From NCBI GenBank assembly GCA_934373455.1, contig CAKRON010000002.1:1-64000 (forward strand): 64,000 nucleotides of DNA, given 5' to 3'. The position numbers were made by a program, and so were the translations under genes. The notes below the pieces were generated by a model, which had not been told where the DNA came from, ran no database searches, and worked only from the letters and a program-made list of their open reading frames with translations. The stretch comes from an uncultured Marvinbryantia sp. (lineage in GTDB: Bacteria > Bacillota > Clostridia > Lachnospirales > Lachnospiraceae). Shown piece after piece: positions 55,736 through 63,927 of the stretch (within the stretch, counting starts at the first letter, position 1; the number at the start of each line of letters is the position of its first letter).

Positions 55736-56637
55736 CACTCTGTACAAGCAAGTTCTCTGTCTTTCCCAATGAAGAAAAGTGCAATGGTATCAGGACCGAC
55801 ATGACTTCCGGTACAGAAGTCATACGAGGTATTGATGAAATCACGTACTTTGATTTTTTCCTGTATTTTCTTCATAATATAAAGAGAATCTTCATAAGCG
55901 TCTGCATGGGCAATGCCGATAATTTGCTGCTCTGGATGTATGATGTTGTCACAAACCAGATCAATCAGAGTGTTTAATGCAGATTTGCGGCCACGGACAT
56001 TTTTATAAGAGACGATGTAGCCATCTTTGTCGCCTTTCAGGATAGGTTTAATTCTCAGAACATTTCCAATAGCGGCTACACTTCCTTTGATTCGTCCTGT
56101 ATGAGAGAGATATTTGAGATCTCCCACAGTAAAGATGCCATTCATTTTTCCAACACAGGATTCCAGAAAATCTGCAACTTCATCGACAGCCATACCTTTA
56201 TCGCGCATGAGGCTAGCATATATGGCAAGGATTCCCTGTGCAAGAGAAGCATTAAGAGAATCAATTAATCGTATTTTATGACCATTTGCGTTATTGTCCA
56301 ATAAATCTTCTGCGGCTAATCTTGCAGAATTATAAGTTCCACTGATATTTTTACTTAAGGAGAAGTACAGGACATCCTGACCGTCCTGCAATGCTTTTTG
56401 AAATTTTTCTTTAAAAGTTGCAATGCTGATCAGACCGGTTTTGATTTCACAGCCTTTGCGCATGGCGTTATAGTATTCGGAACCCTTTTCACGTTCTTCT
56501 TCAGGTGAAAGATCCGGATTATAGCAGGTAATCTCTTTGCCGGAAACCAGATTGACAAAAGAGATAACGTTGATGTTATACTGCTTTGCAATGACAGCCG
56601 GAAGATTGGCTGCGGAGTCAACAAAAATTTGAAACAT
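55735..56637 (-). CDS. DegV family fatty-acid-binding protein
   Basis: A 300-residue DegV/EDD-fold protein; relatives bind a fatty acid and hand it to fatty acid kinase (FakB role). It begins MFQIFVDSAANLPAVIAKQYN, with the lipid-facing FSLSKNISGTYNSARLAAEDL and LIDSLNASLAQGILAIYAS segments. The chosen ATG at 56637 gives the usual N-terminus; AAAGGA lies about 12 bases upstream. Monocistronic by layout. Confidence 0.92.
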   Translation of the reverse strand: MFQIFVDSAANLPAVIAKQYNINVISFVNLVSGKEITCYNPDLSPEEEREKGSEYYNAMRKGCEIKTGLISIATFKEKFQKALQDGQDVLYFSLSKNISGTYNSARLAAEDLLDNNANGHKIRLIDSLNASLAQGILAIYASLMRDKGMAVDEVADFLESCVGKMNGIFTVGDLKYLSHTGRIKGSVAAIGNVLRIKPILKGDKDGYIVSYKNVRGRKSALNTLIDLVCDNIIHPEQQIIGIAHADAYEDSLYIMKKIQEKIKVRDFINTSYDFCTGSHVGPDTIALFFIGKDRELACTE

Positions 56638-56723
56638 AGTATATTTGATCCTTTCTATCATATATGAAGTATCACCTCATACAATAGTAACAGAAATACA
56701 GTGATTGTCAATCACTTCGAGAG

Positions 56724-57629
56724 CTATTGTATCACCTGGGAATGGTCGTTTTCTGATTCTTTTACGAGGCGGATAAACTCTTTCATTTCTCTGGTACAGA
56801 ACTTATCTTTGTGGTAAAAGATCTGTCTGTACATGGAGATTTCAATCTCTTTTATATCCAGCATTGCAAGATCACCATTTTGAATAAATTTCTCCACTGC
56901 AAAATAAGGGAGAAAAGAAAGACCATTGTGCTGTTTCATCATTTTGATGATAAATTCGGTATCATAAATCTCCAGAATCGGCCTAAGAGGACGGGCCTTC
57001 ATAGCCAGCTGCTGATCCAGAGCCTGTCTGTAATTCGAATTTTTTTCGGTAAGGAAAAAAGGTTCATCCAGAATATCCTGAAGCATGAGATCTTTTCTGC
57101 TTGCCAGCGGCGAATTGGCACTGGAAACAAACACGATTGGTTCTTCTTCCTCTATAACCTTTATCCAGTCTCGTTTCCATCTTGGTTCATCCAGTATGTA
57201 GATGAGATCCAATTCATTGTGTTCCATCATTTGAATCAGTTTTTCAGGAGCATCCAATGTAATTTTGATGTTGACTTTTGGATAAAGAGAATGAAATTTA
57301 TCAAGAAGAGAAGGGAACTTTACAGTGCATAAGGATGCAATGGTTCCTATATGAAGAGAATCCTTTAATTCTTGATTTGTCTTCATTGACAGCATGATCC
57401 ATTCCAGTTCGTAAAGAATACGGTTACAATGCTCATAAAATTGAGTCCCCTGAGGGGTCAGGCTGATTTTCTTCCCCATACGGTCAAAAAGTTTCGTTTC
57501 CAGTTCGTTCTCCAGCAGTCGTATCTGAACAGTAACTGCTGATTGAGAATATCCGAGCATTTCTGCTGCTTTTGAAAAACTTCCCAGGCGCGCTACCTGT
57601 ACAAATGTATGAATTTGTCGTATTTCCAT
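56724..57629 (-). CDS. LysR family regulator
   Basis: A 301-residue regulator with an N-terminal helix-turn-helix (IRQIHTFVQVARLGSFSKAAEMLGYSQSAVTVQIRLLENEL) and a two-lobed ligand domain. The ATG at 57629 is 6 bases after AAGGAGG. It is divergent from the GATE-domain permease gene across a 300-base region with several palindromes, so that gene is the likely target. Confidence 0.94.
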   Translation of the reverse strand: MEIRQIHTFVQVARLGSFSKAAEMLGYSQSAVTVQIRLLENELETKLFDRMGKKISLTPQGTQFYEHCNRILYELEWIMLSMKTNQELKDSLHIGTIASLCTVKFPSLLDKFHSLYPKVNIKITLDAPEKLIQMMEHNELDLIYILDEPRWKRDWIKVIEEEEPIVFVSSANSPLASRKDLMLQDILDEPFFLTEKNSNYRQALDQQLAMKARPLRPILEIYDTEFIIKMMKQHNGLSFLPYFAVEKFIQNGDLAMLDIKEIEISMYRQIFYHKDKFCTREMKEFIRLVKESENDHSQVIQ

Positions 57630-57928
57630 ACTGTTCCTCCTTGCCATGAAAATTTTTCAATAATTTCATGAAATCTATGAATTTGATTCATTTATATGTT
57701 GATGATACAATACGATTACGAGGACGTCAATCGTATTTTTTTATACGAATTTATTGGGATTCTAAAGGGAATTTGGCCTGCACGATCGTAAAATCCTATG
57801 AAAAAATCCCATAAAAATTAAGCGGAATGATTCACTTAAACGAGATGTTTATTAAGGTGAAAAATTCACAATAATGAAAATATTCACGATGTAATTATCG
57901 TGTAGATGCAACAGAAAGGGTAATTACC
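57630..57928. promoter_or_regulatory. Divergent control region between lysR and the GATE permease
   Basis: No gene was seen. The region holds a dyad ATTTCATGAAAT at about 57663-57674 and a terminator-like hairpin at about 57709-57740 (ACGATT, 11 bases, AATCGT, then a T run). It also has ACGATCGT near 57783 and CACGAT-GTAATT-ATCGTG at 57885-57902. Three ACGAT/ATCGT palindromes in one region could be regulator sites; the hairpin could attenuate the rightward transcript. Confidence 0.5.
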
Positions 57929-59170
57929 ATGGAATTAACACAAGGCTTAAAAAAGAATAAAAAACTTAAAGCAGAAAAAACCACGAAAACTATCAATTCT
58001 GCTGCTTTAGTCACTCCGATGAAGAAAGTAATGAGTGTGGAACCATTTATTTTTATGGCAGTGTTCCTTATTTTCTTCGGTTGGATGGGAAGCAAAATGG
58101 GTGTTATTAATATGATGAACACTCTGATGAATACAGCATTTGACCTCTTGCTGAATACTTGTTTCTATATTATGTCTATTGCGGTTCTGGCAGGTGCGAT
58201 TGCTGCGTTACTGACAGAATTCGGAATTGTGGCAGTTATGAACAAGATTATTTCTCCATTGATGAGACCACTTTATGGACTCCCTGGAGCAAGTATTATA
58301 GGTGTTTTTGCAACTTATTTATCTGATAACCCAGCTATTCTGACATTGGCTGATGACCAGGGATTCAAACGTTATTTCAAGAAATATCAGTTACCGGCAT
58401 TGTGTAATATCGGTACCGCTTTTGGTATGGGTATGATTATTACCACATTTATGATGGGAATTGCTTCTCCGACAGGTGAAAGCTTTGTAAAAGCTGCATT
58501 GGTTGGTAATCTTGGAGCAATTATCGGATCCATCGTCAGTGTTCGTATTATGTTAATGTTTACTTCAAAACATTATGGTACAACAGAGTATTGTGTTAAT
58601 GATTATGCAGGTAATATGACAGATTTACAGAATTACCGTGCCGTTCGTCCTGGAACAGCCGGCGGTCGCTTCTTGAGTGCCATGCTGGAAGGTGGAAAAT
58701 CCGGCGTAGATATGGGTATGGCGATCATCCCTGGTGTCCTGATTATCTGTACCATTGTTATGATGCTGACAAATGGCGCATCTGCAGATGGAACATTTAC
58801 AGGTGCTGCATACGAAGGTATCGGTTTCTTACCAATGGTAGGCGAAAAGCTTGATTTCATTCTTAGACCGCTGTTTGGTTTTGCCAGCTCAAAAGGTGTT
58901 TCTGTACCGGTTACTGCACTTGGAGCAGCTGGTGCAGCGATTGGCTTAATTCCAAAGATGGTTGCGGAAGGATTTGCTTCCGGTAATGATATCGCAGTAT
59001 TTACAGCTATGTGTATGTGCTGGTCAGGTTATCTGTCCACTCACGTAGCGATGATGGACTCTCTGAAATGTCCGGAAATGACAGGAAAAGCGATCATCAG
59101 CCACACAGTCGGCGGATTAATTGCAGGTATGTCTGCACACTGGCTCTATGTACTTCTGACAATGTTTTAA
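57929..59170 (+). CDS. Nucleoside-recognition (GATE) domain membrane protein
   Basis: A 413-residue membrane protein with about nine to ten segments and two GATE-type domains: TCFYIMSIAVLAGAIAALLTEFGIVAVMNKIISPLMRPLYGLPG, and a later half with FLPMVGEKLDFILRPLFGF and HTVGGLIAGMSAHWL. Relatives are linked to nucleoside or amino-acid transport and to spore maturation proteins; the substrate is unknown. The N-terminal 35 residues are Lys-rich and cytoplasmic. Probably controlled by the divergent LysR protein. A good terminator follows. Confidence 0.82.
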   Translation: MELTQGLKKNKKLKAEKTTKTINSAALVTPMKKVMSVEPFIFMAVFLIFFGWMGSKMGVINMMNTLMNTAFDLLLNTCFYIMSIAVLAGAIAALLTEFGIVAVMNKIISPLMRPLYGLPGASIIGVFATYLSDNPAILTLADDQGFKRYFKKYQLPALCNIGTAFGMGMIITTFMMGIASPTGESFVKAALVGNLGAIIGSIVSVRIMLMFTSKHYGTTEYCVNDYAGNMTDLQNYRAVRPGTAGGRFLSAMLEGGKSGVDMGMAIIPGVLIICTIVMMLTNGASADGTFTGAAYEGIGFLPMVGEKLDFILRPLFGFASSKGVSVPVTALGAAGAAIGLIPKMVAEGFASGNDIAVFTAMCMCWSGYLSTHVAMMDSLKCPEMTGKAIISHTVGGLIAGMSAHWLYVLLTMF

Positions 59171-59177
59171 TTGAATG

Positions 59178-59222
59178 AAACAGACGCAAATCATAGAAAT
59201 ATGGTTTGCGTCTGTTTTTTTG
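59178..59222 (+). terminator. Terminator after the GATE permease gene
   Basis: AAACAGACGCAAA (59178-59190) pairs with TTTGCGTCTGTTT (59205-59217), followed by T residues. Confidence 0.9.
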
Positions 59223-59287
59223 TGTCACAGTAAAAATAAACCCCCTGCTATGCAGGGGGAGGGCAGATCTTTAGATATAAGTATGAG

Positions 59288-59343
59288 CTCCTGTGCTATC
59301 ATAGAAGTGGGTCTGCAAAACCACAAATAAAATAGCACAGGAG
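59288..59343 (+). promoter_or_regulatory. Stem that hides the tnpA ribosome binding site
   Basis: CTCCTGTGCTAT (59288-59299) is the exact reverse complement of ATAGCACAGGAG (59332-59343), which contains the tnpA ribosome binding site CAGGAGG. A small GTGG/CCAC stem lies inside. IS200 elements are known to keep transposase translation low in this way. Confidence 0.85.
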
Positions 59344-59352
59344 GTCCTAAGA

Positions 59353-59826
59353 ATGGACACAAATAGTTTAGCTCATACAAAATGGGAATGCAAGTATCAT
59401 ATCGTTTTTGCACCAAAATATCGTCGACAGGTAATCTACAAAGATATTAAAGCAGATGTAGGACAAATACTGGGAACCTTATGCAGAAGAAAAGGGATAG
59501 AAATAATCGAAGCAGAATGTTGCAGTGATCACATCCATATGTTGGTAAGGATTCCACCCAAATATTCAGTATCAGAAATAGTGGGATACTTAAAAGGAAA
59601 AAGTTCGTTAATGATATTTGAAAAGCATGCGAATTTAAAGTACAAGTATGGAAATAGACATTTCTGGTGTCGTGGATATTATGTAGATACAGTAGGAAAG
59701 AATACAGCTGCGATCAAAGCGTATATCCAGAATCAGTTGAAAGAAGATTTAGAATACGATCAAATGTCGTTAGTAGAGTATATCGACCCGTTTACGGGTG
59801 AGCCGGTGAAGAAAAACAAGAAATAA
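59353..59826 (+). CDS. tnpA: IS200/IS605 family Y1 transposase
   Basis: A 157-residue single-strand transposase of the HUH class. The metal-binding pair is in CCSDHIHMLVRIPP (about residues 53-66) and the nucleophilic Tyr is in AIKAYIQNQLKED (about 123-135). Full length, with the usual start HTKWECKYHIVFAPKYRR. It appears intact and would cut and rejoin single-stranded DNA at the hairpin ends. Translation is damped by the upstream stem. Confidence 0.96.
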   Translation: MDTNSLAHTKWECKYHIVFAPKYRRQVIYKDIKADVGQILGTLCRRKGIEIIEAECCSDHIHMLVRIPPKYSVSEIVGYLKGKSSLMIFEKHANLKYKYGNRHFWCRGYYVDTVGKNTAAIKAYIQNQLKEDLEYDQMSLVEYIDPFTGEPVKKNKK

Positions 59827-60027
59827 ACCACTTGGAGTGGTAGTAGGAAATCAAAGCAAACCAGCAAGCCCCTTTTGGGGCTGCGCCGGAGTAAGGAAGC
59901 ACTGAATAAGCCCCTTTAGGGGCAGCTGTGAATGTGGTGCAGTTGGCAGACTTTCAGTGCGCCTTCCGGGCGCAAGCAGGTAATAGCCCCTTATAGGGGC
60001 AGAACAAGCCACCCGCTAAGCGGGTGG
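59827..60027 (+). ncRNA. Structured tail of the IS200 element (candidate RNA)
   Basis: In about 200 bases without a reading frame there are a hairpin right after tnpA (ACCACT-TGG-AGTGGT, 59828-59842) and three GCCCC-(4 to 5 bases)-GGGGC hairpins (59867-59882, 59910-59923, 59986-60000). A TGCGCC-TTCC-GGGCGCA hairpin (59958-59974) and the right-end hairpin complete the series. This density suggests a folded RNA, such as an omega-RNA-like scaffold left after loss of tnpB, but expression is not shown. Confidence 0.45.
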
Positions 60028-60057
60028 TCTTGACTGCCTGCGCAGAAAAGCTATGCT

Positions 60058-60912
60058 TTATATTTTGGGCTGGTAACGCATATTAGATACATTGTATACG
60101 GTGATGAATGCCAGAGGATCCTCTCTGTTGATAAAATCCATCAGCCGCTGGTATTCTGTCTTGTCTACAATGGTGATAATTTCTCTTCGCTTCTGCATAT
60201 TATAGGCTCCATAAGCTTCATAAACAGTAGCACCGCTATGCAGTTCATGAAGAATGAACTGTCGGAGTTCTTCCTCTTTTTTGGTGATAATGCAGACGCG
60301 CCGTTTGATGTTGTGGTCGAAGATAAAATGATCAAGTACAATCCCATTGAAATAGGTACCGAGAATACTTAGCACAACGGTTTTTTTATCATAAACAAGT
60401 GCGGCAGAAAGTGCAACACACATGCCGGAAAGCGACATTGCTTTGCCAAGATCCATATGCAGATATTTATTCATAATCTTGGCAACGATATCCAGACCAC
60501 CGGAAGAAGCATTGCGGTTGAAAAGAATGCTGAGCCCAATACTGACAACCAGAACATAGCAGAGCACATCCAGCTCCTGACTGTTGGTCATAGAGCCAAA
60601 GTTCGGAAAGATTTTTTCGAGTAGTCCAAGAAATATTGGGAGCATGATACTGGTATAGACTGTTTTTACTCCAAATTCTTTACCGCAGGTGATAAATCCA
60701 ATGATCAGAAGCACCACATTAAGGATCATGGTGATTGCAGATAGCGGCAGTGGCACGAAATTTGAAAGAACGATACCGAGTCCGGAAATACTGCTTACCG
60801 AAGTATGACTTGGTACCAGAAAAAAATATACGGCAGCTGCAATGATCAGAATTGCACCTGTCAGGATCAGCGTCTCCGAGAGTAATTTTGTATAATTCAA
60901 TTGTTTTTTCAT
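60058..60912 (-). CDS. YitT family membrane protein
   Basis: A 284-residue protein with five to six membrane segments (DUF161) and a C-terminal soluble DUF2179 domain (ITKKEEELRQFILHELHSGATVYEAYGAYNMQKRREIITIVDKTEYQRLMDFINREDP). Marks include SSGGLDIVAKIMNKYLHMDLGK. Its function is unknown; the soluble domain resembles small-ligand sensors. ATG at 60912 is chosen within a frame open to 60948; AAAGGA lies about 11 bases upstream. The repeat CATTAC-N12-GTAATG at 60946-60969 precedes it and might be regulatory. Confidence 0.9.
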   Translation of the reverse strand: MKKQLNYTKLLSETLILTGAILIIAAAVYFFLVPSHTSVSSISGLGIVLSNFVPLPLSAITMILNVVLLIIGFITCGKEFGVKTVYTSIMLPIFLGLLEKIFPNFGSMTNSQELDVLCYVLVVSIGLSILFNRNASSGGLDIVAKIMNKYLHMDLGKAMSLSGMCVALSAALVYDKKTVVLSILGTYFNGIVLDHFIFDHNIKRRVCIITKKEEELRQFILHELHSGATVYEAYGAYNMQKRREIITIVDKTEYQRLMDFINREDPLAFITVYNVSNMRYQPKI

Positions 60913-61089
60913 AAAAGAAAATCCTTTTTGTTTTTCGTAATAAAACATTACTATGTAACTATTGTAATGGCATTTCGCGAAAGTGTAAACCCTTTTTAGG
61001 ATTCTGTTTCAATTTCGATTTGAATGATTGTAAATGTATAGTAGTAATAATGTCTAAAAACAGAAAGTGTATTTTGGTAAAAACTGCTT

Positions 61090-61118
61090 TTGAAATAAAA
61101 ATTAACTGGTTTTATAAT
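61090..61118 (+). promoter_or_regulatory. Promoter of the small gene at 61160
   Basis: TTGAAA (61090-61095), 17 bases, TATAAT (61113-61118). Confidence 0.7.
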
Positions 61119-61159
61119 AAAAATTGAATCTATAAAATGAAACTCAGGAGGAACCACAT

Positions 61160-61381
61160 ATGCATGAATACGAAATCTTTATAGAAGAAATAAACCCGTG
61201 TGGAGGAGAAAAGCACAGTAAAAAAACTTTGATTGAAGCAGAAGCAGCCAGTCCAGAAGCATATGTAAAAGAAAATGGAAGATATCCGGTTTTGGAAACT
61301 ACACGCAATGAAAGTGGTGATATCGTAATAGTAACAGGAGATAATAAGGGTTCTTTTGTACGTTATACATTTACAGAATAA
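61160..61381 (+). CDS. Small acidic protein of unknown function
   Basis: A 73-residue soluble protein (MHEYEIFIEEINPCGGEKHS to VRYTFTE) that I do not recognise. It has a good promoter and a strong CAGGAGGA ribosome binding site 8-9 bases before the ATG, so it is very likely translated. After its TAA the same frame stays open for 51 more codons (61382-61537, WNLIKHIPDIPTAWINNEKM and on), which may be a remnant of another gene or a longer ancestral protein cut by a new stop. The terminator at 61521-61566 follows. Confidence 0.75.
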   Translation: MHEYEIFIEEINPCGGEKHSKKTLIEAEAASPEAYVKENGRYPVLETTRNESGDIVIVTGDNKGSFVRYTFTE

Positions 61382-61537
61382 TGGAATTTGATTAAACATA
61401 TTCCAGATATTCCGACAGCATGGATAAACAATGAAAAAATGAGAGAGCAGAATTATAAAGTGGCACTTGGTAAACCAAACCAGAGTAGAAGATTGATGAT
61501 GATACGGAAAAAGTTTGGAAAAACAAGAAGTTTTTAA
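61382..61537 (+). other. In-frame open stretch after the stop of the small gene
   Basis: Directly after TAA (61379-61381) the same frame reads 51 codons (WNLIKHIPDIPTAWINNEK, later GKPNQSRRLMMIRKKFGKT) before TAA inside the terminator hairpin. It has no start codon with a ribosome binding site of its own. It may be decayed coding sequence. Confidence 0.4.
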
Positions 61538-61567
61538 GGTTACACCTTAAAAACTTCTTGTTTTTTG
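61521..61567 (+). terminator. Terminator before the DUF4143 ATPase gene
   Basis: ACAAGAAGTTTTTAAGG pairs with CCTTAAAAACTTCTTGT across a 5-base loop, followed by TTTTTT. Confidence 0.9.
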
Positions 61568-61631
61568 CTAATAATTTGGTTATCCTAATAGAATAGTAAT
61601 AAAATTAATTAATTGTGAAGGAGAAAATTTG

Positions 61632-62831
61632 ATGATTTATAGACCTGATTACATGGAAAAAATAAAAGTCTTTAAAGATAAACCGCTTGTAAAGATATTG
61701 ACAGGTGTACGACGTTGTGGCAAATCGACGATCCTTCAGATGTTAAAGGAAGAACTTGTAAGAAGTGGTGTTCCTGAAGAAAATATTATAGAAAAGCGAT
61801 ATACAGATATGGATATACCGGAAAACATATCTGCTAAACAAATGTATGATGAACTCATAGAAACCATAGGAAAAAAAGAACATTGTTATTTGTTGCTGGA
61901 TGAGATTCAGGAGGTTCCGGGTTGGGAAAGAGCGATTAATACTTTGTTGGAAGATGGGAAGGCAGATATTTATATCACAGGATCAAACTCAAAATTAATG
62001 TCCAGCGAAATATCAACCTATCTAACAGGACGTTATATACAGATTCCTGTTTTTACTCTTTCCTTTAAAGAATACATGGAGTTTAAAAAGAACAGTAAAG
62101 TGTCAGATAAAGAACTGTTAGAGGAATATATTCGTTTTGGTGGGTTTCCCATTATTGCTCTTGGTGATTATGAGACACAGCAGGCATATCAGATTGTAAA
62201 TGGAATATACTATACAGTTGTATCACGAGATATAGTAAAACGCCATCGAATCAACAAGCAGGATCTGTTCGACCGGGTGGTGAAATATATTATTGAAAAT
62301 GTGGGAAAAACATTTTCTGCAAATTCAATTTCAAATTTTTTAAAAAGTGAGCATCGAAAAGTATCTGTTGAAAGCATTTATAATTATTTACGATGGTTGG
62401 AGCAGGCTTTTATTATTTATCCATGTGTCCGTTATGATTTACAGGGAAAAAACATTCTGAAAACACAGGAAAGGTATTATCTTGCAGATGTCTCGTTAAA
62501 GTACTCGCTGCTCGGATATAACAGAAAAATGCTGGATGGAACAATGGAAAATATTGTCTTTCTCGAATTAAGACGTAGAGGATATGATGTATTTGTAGGA
62601 AAGAATGAGACGAAAGAAATTGATTTTGTAGCGACTCGACAAGATGAAAAGATATATGTTCAGGTATGTGTACAGATTCCGCAGAACTCAGAACGAGAAG
62701 TAGAAAACCTGATGGTAATAAGAGACCATTATCCCAAATATGTAGTGACATTAAATGAGATGGACACAGGTATTGAGAATGGAATCAAGATTGTTCATCT
62801 GGCTGATTTCCTGCTGGCGGAGCAGTGGTAA
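61632..62831 (+). CDS. ATP-binding protein of the AAA/DUF4143 family
   Basis: A 399-residue protein with an AAA_14-type ATPase domain (Walker A in LTGVRRCGKSTILQML, about residues 20-35; Walker B in YLLLDEIQEVPGWERAI, about 92-108) and a C-terminal DUF4143 domain (about 200-360). The latter includes SANSISNFLKSEHRKVSVESIYNYL and a PD-(D/E)XK-like strand ETKEIDFVATRQDEKIYVQV. Abundant in gut anaerobes; function unknown. ATG at 61632 is 8 bases after AAGGAG. Confidence 0.92.
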   Translation: MIYRPDYMEKIKVFKDKPLVKILTGVRRCGKSTILQMLKEELVRSGVPEENIIEKRYTDMDIPENISAKQMYDELIETIGKKEHCYLLLDEIQEVPGWERAINTLLEDGKADIYITGSNSKLMSSEISTYLTGRYIQIPVFTLSFKEYMEFKKNSKVSDKELLEEYIRFGGFPIIALGDYETQQAYQIVNGIYYTVVSRDIVKRHRINKQDLFDRVVKYIIENVGKTFSANSISNFLKSEHRKVSVESIYNYLRWLEQAFIIYPCVRYDLQGKNILKTQERYYLADVSLKYSLLGYNRKMLDGTMENIVFLELRRRGYDVFVGKNETKEIDFVATRQDEKIYVQVCVQIPQNSEREVENLMVIRDHYPKYVVTLNEMDTGIENGIKIVHLADFLLAEQW

Positions 62832-62891
62832 ATTTTGTTTGACTTTTTGAAAAACAGGAAATATAATTCTGTCTTTGACAGTTGTTAGAAG

Positions 62892-62937
62892 AAAAAATCG
62901 CTGTATTCCTTGTATTTACTGGGTTACAGCGATTTTT
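62892..62937 (+). terminator. Terminator after the DUF4143 ATPase gene
   Basis: AAAAATCGCTGTA pairs with TACAGCGATTTTT (62925-62937) across a 19-base loop. Confidence 0.75.
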
Positions 62938-62961
62938 GCCATTGTTTTGAAGTATAGTAAT

Positions 62962-63510
62962 TTATTCCTTTCCTTTACTTTTCTTCTGAATAGTCTTCAT
63001 TTTACTCTTGGTTATGAACTGGTAGTCTGTTCTAAAACCACAGGTTTCGTGAAGATCATCTGTAATCTTTTCGCGTTTATACAGCGGTATGAATCCCTGT
63101 TCCTGTATTTCAGCAAAATTCATTGCCTTTAGAGTGTCCAATAATTCTTCGCAGGTATATTGTAAATTCATTTTTTTCTCAAGATAACGATAGATTGTTA
63201 GAGCGAGAAAACAGATTAGAAAATGAGCTTTAATCCTGTTTTCATCCTGTAAATAAACTGGTTTTGCAGAAAAATCTGTTTTCATAATACGAAAGCATTC
63301 TTCAATCTGCCATCTGCTTTCACTTACTTTTAAAATATCACTGACATCGTCATCTAAAAGATCTGTACAGACTGCATACAGACCATCATACTGTGCTTCT
63401 TCCTCAATCTTATCTTCATTCAGATATTGCTTTATATCTGCCGCCTCCCCATCCTTGGTAACAGCTATCTTACCTATGAACCGTGCCGGATCATTTGGAT
63501 ACAGAACTTG
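62962..63510 (-). pseudogene. IS1634/IS4-type transposase, C-terminal part only
   Basis: The leftward frame encodes about 180 residues of the C-terminal end of a DDE transposase: NDPARFIGKIAVTKDG, then YDGLYAVCTDL and the Tyr-Arg-Glu type motif region SRWQIEECFRIMKTDFSAKPVYL, ending in QKKSKGKE. The N-terminal two-thirds is missing. The open frame runs on to 63621, but that part looks unrelated, so the break is near 63500. It is an IS remnant, not an active gene. Confidence 0.85.
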
Positions 63511-63668
63511 CCCTAAACGTGATATTAGTGAAATTGAATCAGACTGTCTTAATGAGTAAGCGCATCTTTTTAATAATAAAAAAGAATAGGAAATGTAACA
63601 GATTAATGATGCAGTCCTCAATTAAAGCCGTAGTCTCTTTTTTATAGCAAAATTTACATTGTCTATGC

Positions 63669-63674
63669 TATAAT
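63669..63674 (+). promoter_or_regulatory. Extended -10 promoter of the toxin-like mRNA
   Basis: TATAAT at 63669-63674 preceded by TGC (extended -10). No good -35 box was found. A start near 63681 would place GTTACCG at the very 5' end of the RNA. Confidence 0.65.
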
Positions 63675-63722
63675 AACAAAGTTACCGCCCCTAGACTGGT
63701 GCAGAAAGGGGGGTGTCTGCAG

Positions 63723-63809
63723 GTGGATTTCTTGATTTCATTTTTAGTAGCCGTTACGGCTGGTGTAGCTTGCCACTACATCATCAAATGGTTAGACGGC
63801 GATCAATAG
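63723..63809 (+). CDS. Small membrane peptide, putative type I toxin (Fst-like)
   Basis: A 28-residue peptide from GTG at 63723, 9 bases after AAAGGGGGG. It has a hydrophobic core (FLISFLVAVTAGVAC), then HYIIKWLD and a charged end (GDQ). This layout (one membrane helix, then a basic-Trp-Leu-Asp and acidic tail) resembles enterococcal Fst and related type I toxins that damage the membrane. The gene is too short for usual gene callers. It is embedded in a convergent RNA pair with the antisense RNA on the other strand, described separately. Toxicity is inferred, not shown. Confidence 0.65.
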   Translation: MDFLISFLVAVTAGVACHYIIKWLDGDQ

Positions 63810-63927
63810 TCGGTAACTAGCCTATGGATCCAAACCTTTCCATCACCAAAATTAGGAATAGAAAAACCCGGTGTTGCAGCACCGGGTTTTTCGCTTTTCG
63901 TCCACAACTGGACCTTGATTTCATTTT
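63731..63927. repeat. 14-base direct repeat linking toxin start and antisense RNA
   Basis: CTTGATTTCATTTT is found at 63731-63744 and again at 63914-63927 in the same orientation. In par/Fst systems, direct repeats placed this way let the convergent antisense RNA pair at the toxin start region. Confidence 0.85.

Larger units (their letters stand above)
59238..60035 (+). mobile_element. IS200-type insertion sequence carrying tnpA only
   Basis: The left end carries the hairpin CCCCCTGC-TAT-GCAGGGGG (59241-59259) and the right end CCACCCGC-TAA-GCGGGTGG (60009-60027), the kind of subterminal hairpins that Y1 transposases recognise. One gene, tnpA, lies between, followed by about 200 bases of stacked hairpins. 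There are no terminal inverted repeats or target duplications, as expected. Exact ends cannot be fixed without an empty site. Confidence 0.8.
63681..63895 (+). ncRNA. Predicted toxin mRNA with sequestered ribosome binding site
   Basis: Three features suggest a folded, poorly translated mRNA. The ribosome binding site AAAGGGGGG sits in the loop of the stem TGCAGA (63700-63705)/TCTGCA (63716-63721). CCGCCCCT upstream can pair with it as an anti-ribosome-binding-site element. The 5' end GTTACCG (63681-63687) can pair with CGGTAAC (63811-63817) just after the stop codon. Length from the predicted start to the terminator is about 215 bases. Confidence 0.6.

Noticed and set aside
63510-63621. N-terminal 40 residues of the leftward IS1634 frame as a real start
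   Set aside because: They do not look like transposase sequence and have no ribosome binding site; the frame runs by chance into flanking DNA beyond the truncation.
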